Positions 45,122 through 52,764 of a stretch of 52,764 nucleotides of DNA are shown piece after piece. Positions within the stretch are counted from its first letter, which is position 1; each line of letters opens with the position of its first letter. A model generated the notes under the pieces. It saw only the letters and a program-made list of their open reading frames with translations, ran no database searches and was not told where the DNA came from. Source of the stretch: Planctomycetota bacterium (lineage in GTDB: Bacteria > Planctomycetota > GCA-2746535); NCBI GenBank assembly GCA_002746535.1, contig NVWA01000037.1:1-52764 (forward strand), read 5' to 3'. Position numbers and translations under genes: made by a program.

Positions 45122-46720
45122 TTAATTTTCCGTCAAAGAAACAACTGCGCTTGAAGTTCTTGAAGTTCCTATTGTAAGTATGTATGTCTTGCTACTGTCA
45201 AATTCAATGTTGTTGATGTTAACTGTTGTAGAGGAAATCTGACTATCCAACACCGCTCCTTTGTGAATCAGTTGAACTGTTTTATTCCCACCACCAATAA
45301 TCGAAATAGAACCTTTGCCTGACAAATTTGAAAACTTAACATATTTTATACTACCAAGCTGATTACTTGCTGCCGACGAATCAAAGGTCAATGTCACGCT
45401 AGCACCAAAGGCCAAATCATTATAAACTGGAAGACCACCATCTATGCCACCGTCATTAGTTTGATTAGTTCCAAATTCATCAACAACAGGATTCATGTTA
45501 TGTAAAGCTAACAAAGCGTTCAGATCAGCACCTGATACGCGTTGGTTAAAGCCGTTGATATAGGCGAAAATAGTCGTCAATGATTCAGCATCTTTTATAT
45601 CATTTGTAAATATATCATAGATAACACCGGCATCCGCCTCCACGGTATCAAAACTTTCTTCCGTATCACTTGATGCAGGATCAAACAAATCATATAAAAT
45701 TGACTGAACAGTATTTTCAGAAAACCAACCTATTTTAAAATTAGAATTATCCTTCAACACATAAGTATCCTTCAACTCATAATTATTTTCATCAATATCA
45801 ACTTCAAAAAATAATTTCTTTTGTTTTGGACCAGCTGTATCTTTATAAACTGAATCAGGGAAAAGCACCATGGCACTAAGCGCATTACCCCATCCTTCAG
45901 AAAACGCTATTCTCGGATCAAGAACATCTCCATCAGTATGATCACCACCAGGACTATCAGATCTCCCTAAAGTATTTTCAAAATAATGGCCCCATTCATG
46001 AACAACAACGTGCTCATCATACTCATCCGTATCATCATCTTCAATACCATAAAGATTTAACTCTACTCCATCCCAATTAGATCCCGCCTGCTTTTCACTC
46101 CAATTAATTGTCAATTTTGGATAGTTTATCGTTCTTTTACTAGAAAAAAAATCCGCCGCTTTTAAACAAGTATTTAGAATCGCAAATGGAGCCGCTGCAC
46201 GAGGTTCTGATAATTCATTTGTAATAGTGTTATACCCACTGCTAGCATGCAAATCTTTTGTGATTGTCGAATTACCTGTTGCATCAAAGGTGTTAGATTC
46301 AAGTACATATATAGCTTGTTTAGAAGCATCATTTGGATCAACGGTAAAGTTATCTTGTACAATAATTTGAGGATTCTGAGTTTCTGAAAACACTTGTATT
46401 TTCACGGAACTTTTAGAAGAAATGGTGAAACTAAAATTTCCACTATCATCAGTGTAAGATGTTTTAATGATAGAATTATTACTCTCAACAATAGCAATTA
46501 ATGATCTTTTAACCGGCTCTATTGCTATATTTTCGTAATCTAAACCATTAGTAGTAACGGGTACACGATCAAATGTGATTCGACCACTAACCGTAACTTC
46601 TTCTGCAGATCCACCTTCATTATTTGAACCACAAGATGTAAAGGCAAGTAAACAAACCAATAAAATCAATTGGCCAAAATAAGGCAAATGCCTATTGACT
46701 GTATAAATACTTTTCAACAT
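45122..46720 (-). CDS. Lipoprotein metalloprotease of HEWGH type with N-terminal carboxypeptidase-regulatory-like domain
   Basis: The 532-residue protein has a lipoprotein signal ending at Cys30 (LLAFTSCGSN). A beta-sandwich (about 42-135, VSGRITFDRVPV, DDSGNFSFTISSK) resembles a carboxypeptidase regulatory-like domain. The zinc site is HEWGH (241-245) with a third ligand in FSEGWGNA (Glu275), a gluzincin layout. A C-terminal beta domain (about 435-530) may be a pre-peptidase C-terminal domain. It is probably an outer-membrane or surface protease. Its ATG overlaps the HD-GYP gene by 29 bases. Substrate unknown. Confidence 0.75.
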   Translation of the reverse strand: MLKSIYTVNRHLPYFGQLILLVCLLAFTSCGSNNEGGSAEEVTVSGRITFDRVPVTTNGLDYENIAIEPVKRSLIAIVESNNSIIKTSYTDDSGNFSFTISSKSSVKIQVFSETQNPQIIVQDNFTVDPNDASKQAIYVLESNTFDATGNSTITKDLHASSGYNTITNELSEPRAAAPFAILNTCLKAADFFSSKRTINYPKLTINWSEKQAGSNWDGVELNLYGIEDDDTDEYDEHVVVHEWGHYFENTLGRSDSPGGDHTDGDVLDPRIAFSEGWGNALSAMVLFPDSVYKDTAGPKQKKLFFEVDIDENNYELKDTYVLKDNSNFKIGWFSENTVQSILYDLFDPASSDTEESFDTVEADAGVIYDIFTNDIKDAESLTTIFAYINGFNQRVSGADLNALLALHNMNPVVDEFGTNQTNDGGIDGGLPVYNDLAFGASVTLTFDSSAASNQLGSIKYVKFSNLSGKGSISIIGGGNKTVQLIHKGAVLDSQISSTTVNINNIEFDSSKTYILTIGTSRTSSAVVSLTEN

Positions 46721-47846
46721 TTACACCGTTGTGAAATTGAATTATTACTGTTGGGCTTGTAGCTAAATCAAGATTCGTTTGTTTAAATGCTGGATACCTC
46801 TCACCTTTTGGATTTGCAAATAATTTAATCGTAGGTCTGCACGGATGAACAACATTTTGTGTCACGACAACAGCAAAATCACCAGAATTTAATCGTACTC
46901 TTGAACCAACTGGGAAAGGTGGGGTCAACTGTAAAAATGCTTTTCTTATTTCTGGATCAAACCAGCCTTCAAGTCCATATTTTATGTAATACAAAGCTTG
47001 AACTGGCAACTTAGGAGGCACATAAGGATTAACCGTCGTTAATAAATCATATACATTTACTATATTGACTACGCGACTGTAAATATGAATCTTCTTACCT
47101 GCTAAAGGCGCACCTCCATTAATTGAAGGATACCCTTTTCCATTATGTTTTTGATGATGATTAAGAGCGACATTTGCAATCGATGGATCTACATGGTCTC
47201 TTAACATTTTAAAACCTTCTTGAACATGTGGCATCAGTTTTTCTAATTCTTCTTTTGTATGCCCCAATGGTTTTAAAGCTATTTTCTTATCAATAACAGT
47301 TTTTCCAATATCATGAAACAAAGCCCCTTCACCAATCTGGCAAACAATTTCATTAAAACCGGCGGCATGACCTTTCTCACGAACAATTGTATGATCCAAT
47401 TTAATCGCGAGCAATATGGATAAGTAACAAACATTAAAACAATGCGTTGAAAGAAAATTATCGTAAGTATTTAATTCTTGAAGAAAATTCACACTATCTT
47501 GATTAGAAAACAGAGAATCAAACAGGGTCTTAACTTTGTCCTCATATTGATTAAAAGGTATCGACTTTTTTTTGCCATCCATTATGGATGAAAAATGTTC
47601 TTGAACATCAGAAAAAACTTCGCGCTTGGCTGACTCTAATTGATCATCGATCATGTCATCAAGAAAATCAAAATCATTATCTTGTACCCAAACGCGATCA
47701 ATACCAATACGAACTAAAGATTTAATAATTTTGCTCTTTAATACAAAACCAACTTTTAATAAATCTTGCCGGGGGTTTTGTGGATTAAATACAGGTCTGG
47801 CTAAGACTTGACCTTCTTTAATCTCTGCTACAGGTGTCAAAAGCAT
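46692..47846 (-). CDS. HD-GYP domain protein, probable c-di-GMP phosphodiesterase
   Basis: The 384-residue protein has an N-terminal domain (1-110) like those that precede HD-GYP domains (DUF3391-type), then the HD-GYP core. His135 (STHCFNV), HD at 178-179 (LFHDIGK), and HHQKHNGKGYP (230-240) bear the metal and GYP residues. A C-terminal extension (VGSRVRLNSGDFAVVVTQN) is typical of several family members. HD-GYP proteins degrade cyclic di-GMP and commonly control motility and surface factors. It overlaps the downstream metalloprotease gene. A role near flgE is suggestive only. Confidence 0.9.
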   Translation of the reverse strand: MLLTPVAEIKEGQVLARPVFNPQNPRQDLLKVGFVLKSKIIKSLVRIGIDRVWVQDNDFDFLDDMIDDQLESAKREVFSDVQEHFSSIMDGKKKSIPFNQYEDKVKTLFDSLFSNQDSVNFLQELNTYDNFLSTHCFNVCYLSILLAIKLDHTIVREKGHAAGFNEIVCQIGEGALFHDIGKTVIDKKIALKPLGHTKEELEKLMPHVQEGFKMLRDHVDPSIANVALNHHQKHNGKGYPSINGGAPLAGKKIHIYSRVVNIVNVYDLLTTVNPYVPPKLPVQALYYIKYGLEGWFDPEIRKAFLQLTPPFPVGSRVRLNSGDFAVVVTQNVVHPCRPTIKLFANPKGERYPAFKQTNLDLATSPTVIIQFHNGVNVEKYLYSQ

Positions 47847-48117
47847 TTTTACGAAATCTCAATATTTAGGTTATTCTTGAATTAAACAAAACTGACATCA
47901 GCTTCATTTTAAATCAAACATTAATCGTATTCATTATACCACTAACAACATTCAAGAGTTTAAACCTATTTTAGAAAATTTCAAATAGAAAACACGAATC
48001 ACTCTTAATCAGTCATTTCAAATAAGTGATAAATGATAAATTTTGATTTTTAAAAGGCCATTCATACAATGTGAACCCTTTTTTAATATCCGAAATCGAG
48101 CAAAAACTGGAAATAAA
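47847..48117. other. Divergent intergenic region before guaB
   Basis: 271 bp are AT-rich. The minus-strand extended -10 is listed separately. No clear promoter for guaB or RNA motif is seen. An in-frame extension of guaB to 48043 has no ribosome-binding site and no conserved sequence. Confidence 0.5.
47933..47941 (-). promoter_or_regulatory. Extended -10 promoter for the HD-GYP operon
   Basis: On the minus strand TGGTATAAT (47941-47933) forms a TGn plus consensus TATAAT. It lies about 87 bases before the HD-GYP ATG. The -35 is weak, as allowed for extended -10 promoters. Confidence 0.5.
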
Positions 48118-49584
48118 ATGAGATTCTTACAAGAAGAAACAGCTATTACATTCGATGATGTATTACTAGTACCTTGTGCTAGTGACATAATCCCCGCCGA
48201 AGTATCAACTCAAACACGATTAACTAAAAATATCGATTTAAATATGCCATTGATTTCCGCTGCAATGGACACTGTTACTGAAGCAAAGTTGGCTATCTCA
48301 ATGGCACAAAATGGTGGTATTGGAATCATCCATAAAAATTTAACTTCTGTAGAACAAGCCTCAGAAGTTGCAAAGGTAAAAAGATCTGAAAACGGAATCA
48401 TATTTGACCCTTTCACTTTAAGACCTGATGCTCCTATTTCAGAAGCCAGACAGCTGATGATCAAAGCACAAATTAATGGAATTCCTATCATTGAGGGTGA
48501 AGGCACTTTAGTGGGTATTCTGACAAATAGAGATTTAAGATTTCATTGGTCTCCAGATACCCTAATTAGTGAAGTAATGACAAAAGATAATTTGATAACG
48601 TCACCACCTTCAACCACTCTCGAAACAGCAAAAAATATTCTATATAAACATAAAGTCGAAAAACTATTGCTGGTTGATGCAAAGCAACAACTACAAGGCT
48701 TAATAACCATAAAAGATATTGTACATCAAATAGAACATCCAAAGGCAAGCAAAGACCAAAGAGGTCGATTACGAGTAGGTGCCGCTGTCGGCGTTGGAGA
48801 ACCCGAGCTGGAAAGAATTGAATTATTATTAAATGCCGGTGTCGATATCTTAGTAGTTGATACCGCTCATGGCCATAGTTCAGCTGTTATAAAAACAGTG
48901 AAAATGATTAAAGACCGATTCAACATAGATATCATAGCTGGAAATATCGCAACAGCTGAAGCAGCCAAAGCACTAATTGACGTCGGAGCAGATGGCGTTA
49001 AAGTAGGTATAGGACCTGGTTCAATTTGCACAACTAGAGTTGTTGCAGGTGTAGGTGTTCCACAAATCACAGCAATTGAAAATGTGGCAACTGAAGTCAA
49101 AAAACACGATGGCATCACTATTGTGTCTGATGGCGGCATTCGTTACTCTGGCGATATTGCCAAAGCAATCGCCGTTGGCGCAGATACAGTAATGATCGGC
49201 AGTCTCTTTGCCGGTATGGATGAAAGCCCTGGTGAAAAAATTATTTATCAAGGTCGAGCTTATAAATCTTACCGCGGGATGGGATCCCTAGGAGCAATGG
49301 AATCTAGTGCTGGATCAAGAGAAAGATATTTTCATAAAGATGATCCATCAGAAAAACTAGTACCTGAAGGAATTGAAGGTAGAGTTCCATACAAAGGAGC
49401 ATTATCTGATTACATTAGCCAATTAGTTGGAGGTGTCAAAAAAGGTATGGGTTATTGCGGAGCCTATACAATTCCAGATTTTCAAGAAAAAGCTGTTTTT
49501 GTTAAAGTCACAAGTGCTTCCCTTAAAGAAAATCATCCACATGATATTACTATTGTTAGAGAAGCACCTAACTACCAAGCTTAA
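48118..49584 (+). CDS. guaB: Inosine-5'-monophosphate dehydrogenase
   Basis: The 488-residue protein (start MRFLQEETAITFDDVLL) has the length of E. coli GuaB. Two CBS domains lie at about 95-210. The catalytic cysteine is Cys304 in GIGPGSICTTRVV. SDGGIRYSGDIAKA and the flap YRGMGSLGAM follow. It oxidises IMP to XMP, the committed step to GMP. guaA follows after 26 bp, so both GMP enzymes form an operon. Confidence 0.97.
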   Translation: MRFLQEETAITFDDVLLVPCASDIIPAEVSTQTRLTKNIDLNMPLISAAMDTVTEAKLAISMAQNGGIGIIHKNLTSVEQASEVAKVKRSENGIIFDPFTLRPDAPISEARQLMIKAQINGIPIIEGEGTLVGILTNRDLRFHWSPDTLISEVMTKDNLITSPPSTTLETAKNILYKHKVEKLLLVDAKQQLQGLITIKDIVHQIEHPKASKDQRGRLRVGAAVGVGEPELERIELLLNAGVDILVVDTAHGHSSAVIKTVKMIKDRFNIDIIAGNIATAEAAKALIDVGADGVKVGIGPGSICTTRVVAGVGVPQITAIENVATEVKKHDGITIVSDGGIRYSGDIAKAIAVGADTVMIGSLFAGMDESPGEKIIYQGRAYKSYRGMGSLGAMESSAGSRERYFHKDDPSEKLVPEGIEGRVPYKGALSDYISQLVGGVKKGMGYCGAYTIPDFQEKAVFVKVTSASLKENHPHDITIVREAPNYQA

Positions 49585-49610
49585 CTATAGATAATCCAAA
49601 AGGTAATCAC

Positions 49611-51089
49611 TTGTCCCACGAAAAAATTCTCATTCTTGACTATGGTAGTCAGTATAATCAACTAATTGCTAGAAGAGTCAGGGAGTTAAATGTCTATTGC
49701 GAACTTCATCCATTTAATATTTCAATTGAAAAAATAAAAGCACTGAATCCTAAAGGGATAATTCTTTCAGGTGGTCCTTCATCTGTATTCGATGAAGATG
49801 CTCCAGATTTAGATATGAGTATATTTGATTTAAACATTCCCGTCTTAGGAATTTGTTATGGAATGCAAATATTAACTAAAAAACTAAACGGGGAAATTTC
49901 AAAAGCCAAAACCAGAGAATATGGCTATGCCGAATTAATCCCATCCAAAGACAGCCCCTTATTTAATGAAATACCACTAAATCAAAACACGCAAGTTTGG
50001 ATGAGTCATGGTGATTCGATCGAAACTCCAGCAGAAGGATTCGATGTTATTGGACTATCGCAAAACGGTATTGTTTCGGCCATTGCCAATGAAAACAAAC
50101 AGATTTATGGCGTTCAATTTCATCCGGAAGTGCAACATAGCTTATGTGGCAAAACACTTATTAAAAACTTTCTTTATGAAATATGCCAATTAAAAGGCGA
50201 TTGGACCATGGCTAATTTCCGTCAAGAAGCCATTAAAAAAATTCGTGAACAAACTAAAAATCAAAAAGTAATGCTAGGGTTATCTGGAGGTGTAGATTCA
50301 TCTGTTTTAGCCGTACTTTTACATGAAGCAATCGGTGATAAATTAACTTGTATTTTTGTAGACAATGGACTTCTAAGAAAAGACGAAGCCGGTCAAGTCA
50401 TGGAACTCTTCACCAACAGTTATGACATAAAAGTAGAGAAGGTTGATGCCGAAAAAGACTTTTTAGATAAGCTCGCTGGCATAACCGACCCAGAAGATAA
50501 AAGAAAATGTATTGGCGAAGTATTCATTAGATGTTTTGAAAAAAAGGCACGGTCTCTCAACAATATAAATTTTCTTGCACAAGGAACTATCTATCCTGAT
50601 GTCATCGAATCATCTTCTTTTAAAGGCGGCCCAAGCCAGACAATAAAAAGTCATCACAACGTTGGTGGACTACCAGACGATCTGAATCTAGAATTAGTCG
50701 AACCTCTCAGAGAATTATTTAAAGATGAAGTCAGAGCTCTTGGATTAGAATTAGGATTACCAAAAGATATGGTATATCGACACCCCTTCCCTGGCCCTGG
50801 TTTAGGCGTAAGAATTCTAGGAGATATCACAAAAGAAAAATGCGACAAACTTAGAGAAGCGGACGCCATCTTTATAAAAGAAATAAGAGAAGCCGGCATC
50901 TATGATGAAATTGCACAAGCATTCGTCGTATTATTACCGGTCAAAAGCGTTGGCGTCATGGGTGACGGAAGAACCTACGAAAATGTAGTCGCATTAAGAG
51001 CAGTACAAACGACTGATTTTATGACCGCTACTATTTATCCCTTCAAGTATGACTTTTTAAATAAAGTTTCAAACAAACAATACGAATAA
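49611..51089 (+). CDS. guaA: GMP synthase (glutamine-hydrolysing), C-terminally truncated
   Basis: The protein has 492 residues from a TTG start with an AAAGGT site. The amidotransferase has Cys82 (GICYGMQ), His171 and Glu173 (FHPEV). The ATP-pyrophosphatase loop is SGGVDSS (225-231), and the dimerisation domain includes HPFPGPGLGVRILGD. It should make GMP from XMP. It stops after YDFLNKVSNKQYE, whereas GuaA normally continues about 26 residues to a conserved KPPATIEWE end that helps bind XMP. No trace of that end exists downstream in any frame. The gene is therefore probably cut by a junction at about 51,077-51,089. Confidence 0.93.
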   Translation: MSHEKILILDYGSQYNQLIARRVRELNVYCELHPFNISIEKIKALNPKGIILSGGPSSVFDEDAPDLDMSIFDLNIPVLGICYGMQILTKKLNGEISKAKTREYGYAELIPSKDSPLFNEIPLNQNTQVWMSHGDSIETPAEGFDVIGLSQNGIVSAIANENKQIYGVQFHPEVQHSLCGKTLIKNFLYEICQLKGDWTMANFRQEAIKKIREQTKNQKVMLGLSGGVDSSVLAVLLHEAIGDKLTCIFVDNGLLRKDEAGQVMELFTNSYDIKVEKVDAEKDFLDKLAGITDPEDKRKCIGEVFIRCFEKKARSLNNINFLAQGTIYPDVIESSSFKGGPSQTIKSHHNVGGLPDDLNLELVEPLRELFKDEVRALGLELGLPKDMVYRHPFPGPGLGVRILGDITKEKCDKLREADAIFIKEIREAGIYDEIAQAFVVLLPVKSVGVMGDGRTYENVVALRAVQTTDFMTATIYPFKYDFLNKVSNKQYE

Positions 51090-51357
51090 ACTCGTAGGTT
51101 GTATGCTTTTTTAAAGTAAAAACTTTAATGATAAAAAGTTTGCGCAAGTATACTTAACTTGTTTTTTTTTGCAAGAAGATAGGGCAGTGAACGCCCTTTA
51201 TTTGTGCGAATAATTAATGTTTTTTCGATAAATACAACTAAGGGGATAGATGTAATGACTAAAAAGGGGAAAAAACGATAAAAATTTAGGGTCAGGTGGG
51301 AGCTCTTGGGTTTAAGTGTTAACTTGTTTAGACGAGAGTGTATAAAGTATTTATACA
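51090..51357. other. Junction region after guaA, no gene
   Basis: 268 bp hold no ORF. A small hairpin AGGGC/GCCCT (51180-51196, followed by TTTATTT) may be a terminator. GGGTCAGGTGGG near 51290 recalls sequences found beside REP-associated transposases, but the match is loose. A perfect 10-bp inverted repeat overlaps the toxin stop. Confidence 0.4.
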
Positions 51358-51359
51358 CT
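51337..51359. repeat. Perfect inverted repeat at the toxin gene end
   Basis: AGTGTATAAA (51337-51346) and TTTATACACT (51350-51359) are separated by three bases and overlap the toxin stop codon. No T-run follows on the minus strand, so it is more like a stabilising hairpin or boundary repeat than a terminator. Confidence 0.5.
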
Positions 51360-51698
51360 AAAGTTTATACTTTTCTACTAACTTACTCAGAACATTAATT
51401 GATACATCCGTTTGATCGCTTTTACTATAAATAGTAAGTAAAACGGTACTATGTTTATGTTTTACATAATAAACAACACGATAACCACCACTTTTTCCTT
51501 TGTTGCTATAGCTATTTTTTATTCTTACTTTATAAAGGGTTGCACCAGTTCCTGTGATCTGATGACCTAGTGTTTCACCCTTAACTAAATCCGCTAACAA
51601 ACCAGAGAGATCGTTTTTATTTGACGGTATTTTTTACTTAATACGCGAATATTACGCTTAAATTCTGTCGCATACTCAAATTTGATGTTAGTTGGCAT
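51358..51698 (-). pseudogene. RelE/ParE-family toxin, frameshifted
   Basis: Two frames together encode one toxin of about 112 residues. The first frame starts at 51698 (MPTNIKFEYATEFKRNIRVL) and reads to KKYRQIK before a stop. The second continues NDLSGLLADLVKGETLGHQI and then YKVRIKNSYSNKGKSGGYRV and LLTIYSKSDQTD, the typical RelE core and end. The break is in an A5 run (T5 at 51614-51618 on the plus strand), where one extra A would restore the frame. Its start overlaps the antitoxin stop by 11 bases. RelE-type toxins cleave mRNA at the ribosome. Here it is either inactive or a sequencing error. Confidence 0.8.
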
Positions 51699-51900
51699 CA
51701 ACATCATTCCATAAGGTACTAATGTCGTATGTTTCACCAGACAGTGTTTCTTTTAATGCTTGCTCTACACTGTCAACTGGTAAAGGTAAACTGACACTTT
51801 CTCTAAACGTATGCACTATATTTAGCAGTGCTTCTAAATATTCTTTAGGGGTTTGATCTATTTCTTGATGCAATGCTTGTGCATAATCAGTTACAGACAT
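51688..51900 (-). CDS. Antitoxin of a RelE-type toxin-antitoxin pair
   Basis: The 70-residue protein starts at the ATG at 51900 (MSVTDYAQALHQEID), which has an AGGTGG ribosome-binding site. An upstream in-frame start at 51942 adds 14 unlikely residues. The helical sequence (PKEYLEALLNIVHTF) and C-terminal acidic end (STLWNDVDAN) suit an antitoxin whose tail wraps around the toxin. It precedes and overlaps the toxin gene. I know no exact family name. Confidence 0.7.
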   Translation of the reverse strand: MSVTDYAQALHQEIDQTPKEYLEALLNIVHTFRESVSLPLPVDSVEQALKETLSGETYDISTLWNDVDAN

Positions 51901-52034
51901 GAGGAACCACCTTTTATTTATCGTTAATGTTAGCATGCACATTTTATCCTTTTTTTTACTAACCGCTATGACTATTTGTAACTCTGATAATGGCTTAAGC
52001 TGAGTTCATTACTAACGCGTACTTGATAATTAAG

Positions 52035-52764
52035 TTATTCTGATCTTGAGCGATCATTCCAAGGTTTTAGAGGAATGTTGATCTGACTATCACTAAACCA
52101 CTTAACTTCAAGCGGTTCACCTGCATCAGCAATTGTTTCTTCGCTCACATCTTTGCCTGTGCCCATATTAACCTGCGCACCGGAGTTTTTGTTAACGTTA
52201 AGAACTATCACTAAACGACTGCCTTTTTCGATCAACTTGGCCGTCATTGTGCTGTTGATGATAGGAACAATTGTTTTTTTGTTTGGTATTAGGAGTTGTC
52301 GTTTACTCATATCATTGGCATAACTTGCACGGCTAATATAACGAGTAAGCTTAAATGTTTCGCCATTAGGCTTTAACTCATAAAACTTAAAACCAATATC
52401 AACATCTTTTTTATTGATAGCAATATTAAAATGTCCAGTGATTGCACCAGATAATTCTTGTGTTTTTTCAAATGGCTCTGTAGTAAATATTAAACCATTA
52501 GGCTCTTTTAGTTCTTTTTGAATAACCTGCCATGAACGATCATGGTGCTGAGTTTTTCTATCACTCATATCTACGGTGAGTTTAATAAAATCAGAGCTAT
52601 TTTGTTTTTTAGTCGTTAGCTGGTAATGTTTTTCTTTATTTTGTTTTTTACCCAAATGGTAAGTTACATACTGTTGATTGAGTTCAAAAAATGAGGGTTT
52701 ATGTTGCCACGTATTACTACCCATCAATTGATAATTCACTTTATCTCTTAACAGTTTTGGTTTC
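52035..52764 (-). CDS. CocE/NonD-type hydrolase, C-terminal part (5' partial)
   Basis: The frame is open to the right edge. The GTG near 52739 is inside the gene (upstream residues KPKLLRDK read on into VNYQLMGSNTWQH). The 240 visible residues match the beta-sandwich C-terminal domain of X-Pro dipeptidyl-peptidase/CocE proteins: a YQLMGSNTWQHKPSF-type entry strand, FTTEPFEKTQELSGAITGHF, and MTAKLIEKGSRLVIVLNVNK. The catalytic domain is outside the window. Base composition is higher in G+C than most of the window (28 of 60 bases in 52141-52200), which fits foreign origin. Confidence 0.7.
   Translation of the reverse strand, partial: KPKLLRDKVNYQLMGSNTWQHKPSFFELNQQYVTYHLGKKQNKEKHYQLTTKKQNSSDFIKLTVDMSDRKTQHHDRSWQVIQKELKEPNGLIFTTEPFEKTQELSGAITGHFNIAINKKDVDIGFKFYELKPNGETFKLTRYISRASYANDMSKRQLLIPNKKTIVPIINSTMTAKLIEKGSRLVIVLNVNKNSGAQVNMGTGKDVSEETIADAGEPLEVKWFSDSQINIPLKPWNDRSRSE

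Noticed and set aside
48043..48117. N-terminal extension of GuaB
   Set aside because: The residues do not match the family, and the ATG at 48118 gives the standard 488-residue enzyme.
51090..51357. Integron attC or insertion-sequence end at the guaA junction
   Set aside because: I found no R'/R'' core pair, no terminal inverted repeats with a transposase and no target duplication.

Overview
The window looks like a chromosomal segment of a low-GC, Gram-negative, probably marine bacterium. The best guess is the PVC group (Lentisphaerota, Verrucomicrobiota or relatives). The main reasons are an LpxC-FabZ fusion inside a bam/skp/lpx operon, an ECF sigma factor with a membrane-anchored C-terminal extension, an anchored prenyltransferase/squalene-oxidase-repeat protein, and a secreted protein whose tail resembles PVC-type prepilin C-termini. 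The phylum call is inference. I see no tRNA, rRNA, CRISPR array, insertion sequence or prophage.

Layout. 1-8.7 kb holds the tail of a PrkA-like protein, a zinc formaldehyde dehydrogenase, a TldD/TldE pair with a rhomboid-like membrane protein, a thioredoxin-like exported protein, a small rhodanese, and a sugar-reductase-like protein that closely resembles animal MAT2B. 8.7-20 kb is one long minus-strand operon with a good sigma70 promoter at its head (19915-19943): rplY, pth, rpsF, rpsR, rplI, dnaB, bamA, skp-like, lpxD, lpxC-fabZ, lpxA, then a pseudo-receiver/zinc protein, closed by a hairpin at 8687-8722. It joins translation and replication to outer-membrane assembly and lipid A synthesis. 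20-23.3 kb has an SDR protein, a small membrane protein, hpt and a METTL25-like methyltransferase. 23.3-28.8 kb (plus strand) holds a DTW-domain tRNA transferase, a MaoC-type hydratase, a DCC-family redox protein, a cNMP-domain histidine kinase, a bacilliredoxin-rhodanese fusion and the prenyltransferase-like protein. 28.8-32.8 kb is a tightly overlapping operon: Ser/Thr kinase, SpoU methyltransferase, LolA-like protein, RluA-type synthase.

33-36.8 kb carries ftsH, folP and pdxJ. 36.8-42.7 kb is more accessory: the membrane-tethered ECF sigma factor, a divergent NmrA-like/FeeM-like pair separated from it by a nested inverted repeat, and an AraC regulator divergent from a GH4 alpha-galactosidase. 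42.8-47.8 kb has a solitary flgE, a secreted metalloprotease lipoprotein and an HD-GYP protein. 48-51.1 kb has guaB-guaA.

The last 1.7 kb looks foreign. guaA loses its conserved C-terminus near 51,077-51,089. It is followed by a frameshifted RelE-type toxin with its antitoxin and by the C-terminal part of a CocE/NonD-type hydrolase that runs off the window. This DNA is visibly richer in G+C. It marks either a recombination or insertion junction or an assembly chimera.
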